From Rhizobium sp. TH135 (GTDB lineage: Bacteria > Pseudomonadota > Alphaproteobacteria > Rhizobiales > Rhizobiaceae): a stretch of DNA of 64,000 bases. The notes under the pieces were generated by a model, which made no database searches, was not told where the DNA came from, and saw nothing but the letters and a program-made list of their open reading frames with translations. Both the position numbers and the translations under genes were made by a program. Shown in pieces: positions 1 through 7,138 of the stretch; the stretch's first letter is position 1; the number at the start of each line of letters is the position of its first letter. The stretch spans positions 1 through 64,000 of the forward strand of contig NZ_PKRP01000006.1 in NCBI RefSeq assembly GCF_002855515.1, read 5' to 3'.

Positions 1-96
1 CGACTTATCGACACAGATCACCTCGTGACCGAAGTCCGCCAGACAGGCTCCCGACACCAGGCCGACATAACCCGAACCGATCATCACAATGCGCAT
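1..96 (-). CDS. ugd: UDP-glucose 6-dehydrogenase, N-terminal fragment (runs off window start)
   Basis: Only the first 32 codons are in the window, read leftwards from an ATG at 94-96. The translation starts [16 protein letters not shown], the glycine-rich NAD-binding Rossmann motif (GxGYVGL) typical of UDP-glucose/GDP-mannose dehydrogenases, followed by [10 protein letters not shown] and VD, where the aspartate would bind the NAD ribose. The enzyme oxidises UDP-glucose to UDP-glucuronate for surface polysaccharides; in rhizobia it is often called rkpK or ugd. The rest of the protein lies outside the window, so UDP-glucose versus another UDP-sugar dehydrogenase cannot be separated, although this N-terminus is characteristic of Ugd. 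Confidence 0.85.
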   Translation of the reverse strand, partial: MRIVMIGSGYVGLVSGACLADFGHEVICVDKS

Positions 97-300
97 TCAA
101 CACCTATATCGACCAAATATTGCACCCGAGCCCACGGCTTTGCCGGTTGTGGAGCATAAAACACGACACAGAGATGACAAACCGTGAACGCCCACAGCGT
201 TCTGCGACGAAACTGAACAAAGTCGTCAGTTTGCCGCCGCCGAGTGCTCCAGGTGCCGATCTAACGGTCGGCTACAGATCTGTCAAAGAAGCTGGAGCGC
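97..300. other. Intergenic region between ugd and the MFS gene
   Basis: About 200 bp with no convincing gene. It must hold the ugd promoter, since ugd starts at 96 and reads leftwards, and the 3' flank of the MFS carrier. The only open frame here lacks a ribosome binding site and any recognisable sequence, so I do not call it. Confidence 0.5.
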
Positions 301-1626
301 TCAGGTCTGGCCTTCAACGCTCGAACGCAGCCTATGATGAGCCGCCTCATCGAGGGAAAAATTCCACATGAGGGCGATGGCTACGAGCTTCGGCAGAATG
401 GGCAGGAAGGCATAGAGTGCGGTCAGCGTGGTCAGCGCCTCCGGCGTCTGGGTCGCGGTCTGGTCGCCAATGAAGCCGGCGAGGTCGAGGAGCGGGAAGA
501 CGATACCTGCGGAAAGGGCGACCGCAAGCTTGGTGATGAAACTCCAGGCGGCGAAATAGAGGCCGGAGCGCTGTTCGCCTGACGAGACCGTATCATTGTC
601 GATGACATCGGCCTGGATGGCCGGGGGCAGCGTCAGGTCGAAGCCAAGCAGCAGACCGGTGACGACGCAGACGATGGTGAAGGCGAGAACATCGCCCTCC
701 CCGAGGAAACCAGCGACCGAGAAGACGGCGCAGGCAAGGAACATGGCGAAGCACCAGGCGCGGTGTTTGCCGAGGCATTTTGCAGTTGCCACGGCCAGGG
801 GGACGCCGGCGATGGCGCAGAGGAAATAGGTGAAGAGCAGCGGACCCTGCATGGCGGGAGCACCGAGGCGCTGCCCGACGAAATAGATGAAGAGCGATGC
901 GGGGATGGCATTGGCAAAGCTGTTCAGCAGGAAGGCGGATGCGAGCCGCAGGAAGGGGCCGTTGGCGCGCAGATGGCGGAAGCCCTCCCGCAAGGACAGC
1001 TTGCGCCGGGAGAAATCCACCGGCTCGGGCACATTCGCCACGGCAAGCAGGCCGGCCAAAGGCAGGGCGACGGCGATGAAAACGGCGATCCAGGCAAGGC
1101 CATGGAAGCCGACAGCCGTGTCCAGGCCGCCGACGAAGGGCAGTGTGATGGCAATCAGTGAGCCGACCAGCGTGGCACCTTCCCGCCAGGCGGAGAGCTT
1201 GACGCGGGCCTGGTAGCCGGTCGCAAGTTCCGCACCCCAGGCCGTGTAGGGCAGCAGAGACCAGGTGGCGCCGATGGAGAGCGCCACGCCCCAGAAGGCG
1301 AGATAACCAATGCCGGCATCTTCGGGTGGCCAGAACAGCATGAAGGCCGCGAGCGCCGTCAGCGGCGTCGAGATCAAAAAGAAGAAGCGGCGACGACCGA
1401 AGCGGGAGCGGACCCGATCGGAAAGCCAGCCGAACAGTGGATCAGTGATCGCATCGATCAGGCGGATACCGAGCAGCACGGCCCCAATCGTCGCCAGCGA
1501 CATGGCGAAGTGGTCGGCATAGAAGGTCGGCAACACGATGTAGAAGGGAAGCGCGATCGCAGCCATGGGGATCGCCGGAAGCGCGTAAAATGCGAGGCGC
1601 GCGGAGGCCGGGGCTTGGTCTGTCAT
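301..1626 (-). CDS. MFS carrier of the GPH (MelB-like) sugar:cation symporter type
   Basis: 441 residues from the ATG at 1624-1626 (MTDQAPASARLAFYALPAIP). The frame stays open further upstream, but that part overlaps the DUF2256 gene, so the shorter start is chosen. About twelve hydrophobic segments are visible. The first loop carries DAITDPLFGWLSDRVRSRFGRRR, matching the D-x-x-x-DP...G...SD-x-x-x-x-R-x-GRRR motif of the glycoside-pentoside-hexuronide:cation symporters. This is an inner-membrane carrier of unknown substrate. It follows the DUF2256 gene on the same strand after 32 bp and is probably co-transcribed with it. Family assignment is firm; a sugar substrate is only the family default. 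Confidence 0.85.
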   Translation of the reverse strand: MTDQAPASARLAFYALPAIPMAAIALPFYIVLPTFYADHFAMSLATIGAVLLGIRLIDAITDPLFGWLSDRVRSRFGRRRFFFLISTPLTALAAFMLFWPPEDAGIGYLAFWGVALSIGATWSLLPYTAWGAELATGYQARVKLSAWREGATLVGSLIAITLPFVGGLDTAVGFHGLAWIAVFIAVALPLAGLLAVANVPEPVDFSRRKLSLREGFRHLRANGPFLRLASAFLLNSFANAIPASLFIYFVGQRLGAPAMQGPLLFTYFLCAIAGVPLAVATAKCLGKHRAWCFAMFLACAVFSVAGFLGEGDVLAFTIVCVVTGLLLGFDLTLPPAIQADVIDNDTVSSGEQRSGLYFAAWSFITKLAVALSAGIVFPLLDLAGFIGDQTATQTPEALTTLTALYAFLPILPKLVAIALMWNFSLDEAAHHRLRSSVEGQT

Positions 1627-1658
1627 GGGTATCCGATCACTGGTGTGTCTGGAGTGGT

Positions 1659-1823
1659 CTACGGCTTGTCGGCGCTTCCGGTTTTGCCAGTCCGGCGGCA
1701 TCGTTCGGAACAGTAGACGACGTTTTCCCAGTCCCGCTCCCACTTCTTGCGCCAGGCGAAGGGTTTGCGGCAGACGAGACAGGTTTTCTGGGGCAGATCG
1801 CCCTTGCGGATCATCTTCGGCAT
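1659..1823 (-). CDS. DUF2256 small zinc-ribbon-like protein
   Basis: 54 residues starting [20 protein letters not shown]. The core C-x2-C...[23 protein letters not shown] is the diagnostic DUF2256 pattern: two pairs of cysteines that probably bind a metal, around a Trp/Lys-rich stretch. The open frame extends 18 codons further 5', but the conserved block and usual family size (about 50 residues) favour the internal ATG. Function is not known to me. In other proteobacteria the family often sits near photolyase/cryptochrome genes; here it is directly upstream of an MFS carrier. Confidence 0.85.
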   Translation of the reverse strand: MPKMIRKGDLPQKTCLVCRKPFAWRKKWERDWENVVYCSERCRRTGKTGSADKP

Positions 1824-1960
1824 TGGTCTCTTTCGCTTCCTGCGATGCAATTCGCATCTGAGGCCGGCGCGGATCACTTCAAGACATCTAAGCGGTTGAA
1901 GCTTGCCACACCCTGCCCCACTTGCTAGCTCGAAACCGCAATCACGGGAGAGACATCACG

Positions 1961-2947
1961 ATGCGAGAACATAAATTCGGCCGGACGGAGTTTACCGTCA
2001 GCGATATCGGCTTCGGCGCCTGGCAGATCGGTGGGTCCTGGGGCGAAGTATCGGAGGCCGATGGTCGGGCAGCGCTCAATGCGGCACTCGACGCCGGCAT
2101 GACATTTATCGACACGGCAGACGTCTATGGTGACGGTCGCTCAGAAAAGATCATTGCTGAAGTCCTGAAGGCACGCGGCGGCAAGCGACCCATGGTGGCG
2201 TCCAAGGCCGGTCGCAGGCTCAACCCGCATGTGGCTGATGGCTACACCAAGGCCAATATCGAGGCCTTCATCGATCGGTCGCTGCAGAACCTCGAAATCG
2301 ACAGCCTCGACCTCGTGCAGCTGCACTGCCCACCGACCGACGTCTACTATCGTCAGGAGATGTTCGAGGGGCTCGAAGAGATCCGCAAGGCCGGCAAGAT
2401 CAAGCATTACGGCGTGTCGGTGGAAAAGGTCGAGGAAGCGCTGAAGGCAATCGAATATCCAGGCGTCGTCTCGGTGCAGATCATCTTCAACATGTTCCGC
2501 CAGCGCCCGGCTGCCCTCTTCTTCCAGGAAGCCAAGCGCCGCAACGTCGCGGTCATCGCGCGCGTCCCGCTGGCAAGCGGCCTGCTTTCGGGCAAGATCA
2601 CCGCCAACACCCAGTTTGCTGCAGAAGATCACCGCAACTTCAACCGCAATGGCGAAGCCTTCGATGTGGGCGAGACCTTTGCGGGCGTTCCCTTCGAGAC
2701 GGGTCTCGCAGCGGTTGAGGAAGTCCGCAAGCTGGTCCCCGCTGGTGCTTCCATGGCACAGTTCGCACTCCGCTGGATCCTGATGCACGAGGCCGTCACG
2801 GTCGTCATCCCCGGCGCCCGCAACGGTGAGCAGGCCAAGGCAAATGCTGCGGCCTCCGATCTGGCCGCCCTCACTGCCGATGTCATGGCAGCGTCGCGCG
2901 AGGTCTATGAGCGGCTGATCGCGCCGCATGTTCATCACCGCTGGTAA
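1961..2947 (+). CDS. Aldo/keto reductase
   Basis: 328 residues from ATG 1961, preceded by a GGGAGAG ribosome binding site; the open frame extends upstream but without similarity. The NADPH-dependent TIM-barrel family is clear: DTADVYGDGRSE carries the catalytic Asp51 and Tyr56, VASKAG the Lys82, and LVQLHCP the His122. SIAQFALRW-like sequence (here MAQFALRWIL) and VVIPGARN near the C-terminus match the cofactor-binding end of AKRs. Cytosolic carbonyl reductase of unknown physiological substrate; similar rhizobial genes are annotated as general stress or sugar aldehyde reductases. It is transcribed alone, divergent from the DUF2256/MFS pair, and ends in a strong bidirectional terminator. Confidence 0.92.
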   Translation: MREHKFGRTEFTVSDIGFGAWQIGGSWGEVSEADGRAALNAALDAGMTFIDTADVYGDGRSEKIIAEVLKARGGKRPMVASKAGRRLNPHVADGYTKANIEAFIDRSLQNLEIDSLDLVQLHCPPTDVYYRQEMFEGLEEIRKAGKIKHYGVSVEKVEEALKAIEYPGVVSVQIIFNMFRQRPAALFFQEAKRRNVAVIARVPLASGLLSGKITANTQFAAEDHRNFNRNGEAFDVGETFAGVPFETGLAAVEEVRKLVPAGASMAQFALRWILMHEAVTVVIPGARNGEQAKANAAASDLAALTADVMAASREVYERLIAPHVHHRW

Positions 2948-2966
2948 GACGCTAAAGCGTTCAAAG

Positions 2967-3004
2967 AAAGAGGCCGGGTGAGTGATCACCCGGCCTCTTT
3001 TGTT
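2967..3004. terminator. Bidirectional terminator between the aldo/keto reductase and the phytase-like gene
   Basis: Inverted repeat AAAGAGGCCGGGTG / CACCCGGCCTCTTT with a short loop, flanked by A-rich sequence on the left and TTTTGTTTT on the right. It can serve both convergent genes. Confidence 0.85.
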
Positions 3005-3025
3005 TTACGTGCTCTGATCTTTGGA

Positions 3026-5224
3026 TCAGTTCGTGCCCTGCAGGTTCACTTCCCAGAACAAGGTCTCGCCAGACGAGTCATCCACACCGTCGTTGTCGGT
3101 GACGGCGAAAGCCTTGCCCGAGGCGTCGAAGGCGAAGCCTTCGAGCTTGTCGACAACGTAGCCGTTCGTGGCGGCCTTCAGGTCCGGAATGAAGTCGTGG
3201 ACTTCTTCCTTGGTGACCGTCGGCAGCTCTTCGCCAATCTTGGCAGGCTTCAGGTCGGCGATGGCGACGCGGTAGAGCTTCTTCAGCTTGGCGTTATCAC
3301 CGACCTGGTTGTCGCGCTCGACGATGTAGACGTGGTCGCCATGGGCAGTGATTTCCGACAGGCCGACCCAACCTTCGCCAGCAGCCTCGAGCGGATAGCG
3401 AACAGCGCCCCATTCCTTGGACTTGGGGTTGTAGGAGAGAAGCTTGACCGAGCCCTTCTCGTCATCGCCCCATTCGCGCTGAACGGCCATCCAGAGCGTC
3501 ATGTCGTCGCCCGAGCCGATGGCGGTGATGCCTTCCAGGCCAAAGCGGGTCTGGCCGGCGAGCAGTTCAGCGGGGAAGCCGATCTCGGCCTTGATCTCAC
3601 CCTTGGCGTCGACATTGTAGAGACCGTGGCCAACGAGCTTGGCCGGATCACCTTCCGATGCCAGCCAGAAGCCACCCTTGCCGTCGAGGGCAATGCCCTC
3701 GATGTCGAGCTTCTGGGCAGCTGCGCCACCGCGTGTGATCGGCAGCGCGGTGGTGATGATGGCCGGCTTCTGCGTTGCGTCGATCGTGAAGATCGAGGGC
3801 TGCATGGCGTAGAAGCTGTCGTTGACGGCATAGAGCGTGCCTGCCTTCTCGGCATCGCCGACGAGACCCGACAGAGCGCCCCAACCGATCGGTGCGCCAT
3901 CAACCATGGCCGATTCGATCATCGGATAGGCAGCTGTGCCCTCGCCCAGTTCGTAGAGCATGACATGCGAACGCGGGCCGCTGTCTTCGCCAAGGTCAAC
4001 TTCGTTGGCGGTGACCAGCAGGTTGCGCGAGGGGATGGCGACGGCGCCTTCCGGCGAAACGCCCGACGGCAGAAGCTGGGTGAGTTTCGGCTCGGCGCCC
4101 GTGTCCTTGTAGACCGCGGCGACCGAGGAGCGCTCGGCGAGCACGAAGAAGTAGTTCTGATCGCCGAAGGTTGCGGCTTCCAGGCCCTCCGGCTCGACGC
4201 CCTTGGAGCGGGCGCGCTTGTCGGGGAAGTGGCCGATCTGGGCGATCGCCATTTCCAGCGAGGCACCCGATTCGTAAGCGACCTTGCCGGTCTTGTCGAA
4301 GATGGTGAAGCCACGCGAACCGCCGTTCCAGTCACCTTCATTGGCAACAACGATACGATTGTCGTCGAGCCACTTCACAGCGTCAGGCTCGCGCGGCACG
4401 CCTTCCTTGGAGCCTGAGAACTTCAGAGCGCCTTCAGACTTGGTGTCGATACCTTCCAGGTCAACGGTGCCGGCGGAGAAGTGGGCCTTCACCTCACCCG
4501 TTTTGCCGTCAACGATGGCAATGTGGTTGTTTTCCTGCAGCGTGACGGCGATTTCGCCGAGGCTGTTGATTGCGACGAATTCCGGCTCCGGATCTTCTGG
4601 GGCGACTTCGGCAAGACCGGTCAGGGCGACGCGCTTCATGGTGCCGCAATCGGCAACGCCGTCCTTCAGAGAGATAATGACGAGGTCACCGGCCGGCATC
4701 TGCGGCAGGGCACCGTCGTTGACGTCTTCGTCACGCTCGTTCTCAATCGCGATCGCGACGAAGGAGCCGTCCTTGGCAACGGCAACAGAATCCGGCTGGC
4801 CGCCAATGTCGCAGGTCGCGTCGACAGCCTTGGAGGCGATGTCGACAACGGCGAGCTTGCCCGACGGGCTGGTGAAGCTCTCGGACGTGTTTACGCCGAC
4901 AAGAACCTTAGCTCCAGCCACGGAAACGGATGTCGGCTCGCCGTCCATCATCAAAGCGCCGGCAGCCTTCGGTGCCTTAGCGTCGGTGATGTCGATAAAG
5001 CCGATGCCGCCGAGCGGGCTGTCGGAATAGATCAGCGTGTTGCCGTCTTCCGAGGCCGTGATGATTTCGGCAGAGGTGGTGGAGAGCTTTTCCTTGTCGG
5101 CCGGCAGGTTGGCGGCGACGGGGAAAGTGGCGATACGGTTGAAGACCTGTTCGGCAGCGGCCGGCAGGGCCACGGATGCAAAAAGCGCCGCCGTCAGGGC
5201 GACGCGGGAGAGACCATGGGTCAT
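3026..5224 (-). CDS. Secreted esterase-like phytase-family protein (beta-propeller)
   Basis: 732 residues with a clear Sec signal peptide (MTHGLSRVALTAALFASVALPAAAEQ; cleavage after AAA). The N-terminal half (about 40-380) is rich in the strand pattern of a beta-propeller (GFIDITDAKAPKAAG, KLAVVDIASK, NEGDWNG). The C-terminal half (about 430-730) contains DIEGIALDGKGGFWLASEG and LEGITAIGSG, typical of the phytase-like domain annotated as 'esterase-like activity of phytase family'. The product is expected in the periplasm or outside the cell. A perfect Pho box lies 53 bp upstream of the ATG, which supports a role in phosphate-ester scavenging under phosphate limitation. The catalytic chemistry is inferred from family only. 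Start supported by TGGAGG before the ATG. Confidence 0.82.
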   Translation of the reverse strand: MTHGLSRVALTAALFASVALPAAAEQVFNRIATFPVAANLPADKEKLSTTSAEIITASEDGNTLIYSDSPLGGIGFIDITDAKAPKAAGALMMDGEPTSVSVAGAKVLVGVNTSESFTSPSGKLAVVDIASKAVDATCDIGGQPDSVAVAKDGSFVAIAIENERDEDVNDGALPQMPAGDLVIISLKDGVADCGTMKRVALTGLAEVAPEDPEPEFVAINSLGEIAVTLQENNHIAIVDGKTGEVKAHFSAGTVDLEGIDTKSEGALKFSGSKEGVPREPDAVKWLDDNRIVVANEGDWNGGSRGFTIFDKTGKVAYESGASLEMAIAQIGHFPDKRARSKGVEPEGLEAATFGDQNYFFVLAERSSVAAVYKDTGAEPKLTQLLPSGVSPEGAVAIPSRNLLVTANEVDLGEDSGPRSHVMLYELGEGTAAYPMIESAMVDGAPIGWGALSGLVGDAEKAGTLYAVNDSFYAMQPSIFTIDATQKPAIITTALPITRGGAAAQKLDIEGIALDGKGGFWLASEGDPAKLVGHGLYNVDAKGEIKAEIGFPAELLAGQTRFGLEGITAIGSGDDMTLWMAVQREWGDDEKGSVKLLSYNPKSKEWGAVRYPLEAAGEGWVGLSEITAHGDHVYIVERDNQVGDNAKLKKLYRVAIADLKPAKIGEELPTVTKEEVHDFIPDLKAATNGYVVDKLEGFAFDASGKAFAVTDNDGVDDSSGETLFWEVNLQGTN

Positions 5225-5276
5225 CGGGAAACCTCCAGTATCCAGAAATGGAACAGGAGGTTTCTGAGCCAGTCCG

Positions 5277-5294
5277 ATGACAGTCGGATGACAG
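5277..5294 (-). promoter_or_regulatory. Perfect Pho box (PhoB operator)
   Basis: On the minus strand the 18 bp read CTGTCAT-CCGA-CTGTCAT: two exact 7-bp direct repeats spaced by 4 bp, the PhoB box known from Sinorhizobium and relatives. It faces the phytase-like gene whose ATG is at 5224. It would place that gene in the phosphate-starvation regulon. Confidence 0.88.
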
Positions 5295-5324
5295 CACGAT
5301 GTCGATCCGACATTTCCCTTCAGA

Positions 5325-6224
5325 TCAGGCCGGCACTGTTTCCTTGCCCGCCTCTCGCAGCATCAGGAAGAGCGACGCACCGAGGATCAGAAGCGCACCG
5401 AGCCACAGATAGCCGCTCGGTGCATAGCCGAACACGATCCAACCGGCGAAGACATTGAGCGGCAGTTTCAGGTCGTCGAAAGGCTGCACATAGGCCGCAT
5501 CGGCAGCGTTGTAGGCGAGCGTCAGCAGATACTGGCCGAGGGCTGTGAGGAGGCCTGCGCCCAGAAGCAGCCAGAGCGTCAGCCCCTCCGGCATGACGAA
5601 GCCACCCGCGACCGCCAGGCCAGCATTGATCGGGGTCAGCAGGACCAGAAGCCAGACAGTCACGGTTTCCGGCGCCTCGTAGTGGGTGAGGTTCTTCATG
5701 ATCAGAGACGAGCCGCCCCAAAGCAGCGCGGAGAGCACCGGCAGGAGGGCTGCCAGGGTGAACGTGTCCGACCAGGGCTGGAGGATGATCATCGCTCCGA
5801 CAAAGCCCGTCAGCGTCGCAAGCCAACGGTCGCGACCGACGGTCTCACCAAGGAAGAGGCGTGCGCCGATGATGATGAAGAAGGGCGAGGTCATGACAAG
5901 CGCGATGGCCTGCCAGATCGGCACGGTGGCGAGGCCCGTCACCCAGGCCTGAACGCCGAAAGCGGCGAGCAGGACGCGCAGGATGTGGCGAACCGGATAC
6001 GCCGTCTTCATGGCGCGGAGGCCGAGCCGGAACAGCAGCGGAAGAGAGAGGACGAGAGCAAAGCCATACTGCCAGAAGGCGGTCGAGGCCGGCGGAAAGC
6101 CGAGTGTCATCGAGAGCCACTGGGTGACGACATTGAGAATGGCAAAAGCAACGCCTGCCAAAACCATAAATCCGGCACCGACAACGGCCCGGGAGCGCAG
6201 AATAGAAACCGAGCTCTGATTCAT
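5325..6224 (-). CDS. ribN: EamA/DMT-family riboflavin importer, RibN type
   Basis: 299 residues from the ATG at 6222-6224 (MNQSSVSILRSR), with AAGGAA seven bases upstream. About ten transmembrane segments form two EamA repeats (roughly 20-145 and 155-285); AFAILNVVTQW in the first segment and PFFIIIGARLFLGE before the midpoint fit drug/metabolite transporters. An FMN riboswitch lies in its own leader, so the gene is controlled by flavin level. EamA carriers behind FMN riboswitches in rhizobia include RibN, a riboflavin uptake protein described in Rhizobium leguminosarum. The RibN name therefore rests on family plus riboswitch, not on a substrate-specific residue. Inner membrane. The ribH and ribD genes are also in this window but lack such a riboswitch. 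Confidence 0.85.
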   Translation of the reverse strand: MNQSSVSILRSRAVVGAGFMVLAGVAFAILNVVTQWLSMTLGFPPASTAFWQYGFALVLSLPLLFRLGLRAMKTAYPVRHILRVLLAAFGVQAWVTGLATVPIWQAIALVMTSPFFIIIGARLFLGETVGRDRWLATLTGFVGAMIILQPWSDTFTLAALLPVLSALLWGGSSLIMKNLTHYEAPETVTVWLLVLLTPINAGLAVAGGFVMPEGLTLWLLLGAGLLTALGQYLLTLAYNAADAAYVQPFDDLKLPLNVFAGWIVFGYAPSGYLWLGALLILGASLFLMLREAGKETVPA

Positions 6225-6361
6225 GTCATTTTTCCTTAATCCAAAGGACCAACACAAATCAGGACAGATGAGGACGATAAGACCGGCCCCGGACGGGGAA
6301 CGGCAGCACGCAGCAGCGCCCACACCGGATCCGAGGATCCGACGAAGGTGCAGCCTGACCT

Positions 6362-6512
6362 CATTCTCTTTCATCCGGACTTTAACCGTCGGCTCCGGAG
6401 TTACACCGGATCTGCTGACCCTGCCCTCCCCTTCAGGAGCAACAGGCGCTCGCGGGCTTGGGGGTTACCCCCTTTACCGCCGGTGGGGAATTTCACCCCG
6501 CCCTGAGAACGA
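6362..6512 (-). promoter_or_regulatory. FMN riboswitch (RFN element)
   Basis: The minus strand carries the conserved RFN blocks in order: CAGGGCGGGGTGAAATTCCC, ACCGGCGGT, AGCCCGCGAGCGCC, GGTCAGCAGATCCGGTGT, CTCCGGAGCCGACGGTTAAA, GTCCGGATGAAAGAGAAT. This matches the RFN consensus nearly base for base. It sits about 140 nt upstream of ribN. The downstream segment has a GGATC...GATCC hairpin and a CCCCG...CGGGG hairpin but no clear U-tract, so I cannot say whether control is by termination or at translation. Confidence 0.97.
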
Positions 6513-6570
6513 ATGCCGGAACAACCGGCACCAAAAGAGGTAAGCAAGAAATTGCTGCAGCGCAAGAGCG

Positions 6571-6602
6571 CAAAAAGAAAGCCCGGCACAGAGGCCGGGC
6601 TC
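6571..6602 (-). terminator. hupB terminator
   Basis: On the minus strand AGCCCGGC-CTCTGT-GCCGGGCT is followed by TTCTTTTTG, downstream of the hupB stop. It is a standard intrinsic terminator. Confidence 0.85.
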
Positions 6603-6656
6603 ACCAGAGATGTCAGCTGACCATCGGCACCGAAGGGTGGCGACGGTCACGACGGA

Positions 6657-6932
6657 TCAGCTGTTGACAGCGTCCTTCAGGCCCTTGCCGGCCGTGAACT
6701 TCGGAACGTTGCGAGCCGGAATGTCGACTTCAGCGCCGGTGGACGGGTTGCGGCCCTTGGAGGCTTCGCGACGGGCGACGGTGAAGGCGCCGAAGCCAGC
6801 GAGACGAATGTCGCCGCCGTTCTTCAGTTCAGCCTGGACCGTTTCAAAAACGGCATCAACGGCAGAGGCTGCGTCAGCCTTGGTGAGGCCAGCCTTCTCG
6901 GCGACCGCGGATACGAGTTCGTTCTTGTTCAT
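6657..6932 (-). CDS. hupB: DNA-binding protein HU
   Basis: 91 residues from MNKNELVSAVAEKAGL, preceded by AAGGGTGG. The frame continues 27 codons upstream without HU similarity. GFGAFTVARREASKGRNPSTG is the signature of HU/IHF family proteins, covering the DNA-gripping beta arm with its intercalating proline context (RNPSTGAEVDIPA). It is a nucleoid-associated histone-like dimer that bends DNA without strong sequence preference. Placement directly downstream of lon, as in many proteobacteria, supports HupB over IHF. It has its own terminator and a separate leader after the lon terminator, so it is probably transcribed alone. Confidence 0.96.
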   Translation of the reverse strand: MNKNELVSAVAEKAGLTKADAASAVDAVFETVQAELKNGGDIRLAGFGAFTVARREASKGRNPSTGAEVDIPARNVPKFTAGKGLKDAVNS

Positions 6933-7064
6933 GTTTCCACCCTTTCTGATTGGTATGAAACGACTCAAATGATTAAGTCGGGCGGAGAATACGAAAGCTT
7001 CTGCCCTTCGCAACTCAAAAGCACCCGAAAGCCCCGGAAAACAAGCCTTTTAAGCGGCTTTTCA

Positions 7065-7097
7065 CAAAAAAGGCTGGCAAAAATGCCAGCCTTTTTG
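7065..7097 (-). terminator. lon terminator
   Basis: Inverted repeat AAAAGGCTGGCA / TGCCAGCCTTTT with A/T-rich flanks, 42 bp past the lon stop. On the minus strand it ends in a T-run. It separates lon from hupB. Confidence 0.88.
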
Positions 7098-7138
7098 TCG
7101 GTTTTGGAGCTTTGTGGCTCACTTATGGCAGAATTGCC

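Noticed and set aside
120..371. 83-codon frame near the left end
   Set aside because: No ribosome binding site and it runs into the antisense of the MFS gene.
2978..4417. A 479-codon open frame antisense to the phytase-like gene
   Set aside because: The minus-strand gene has a signal peptide, Shine-Dalgarno and Pho box; the plus-strand frame has none of these.
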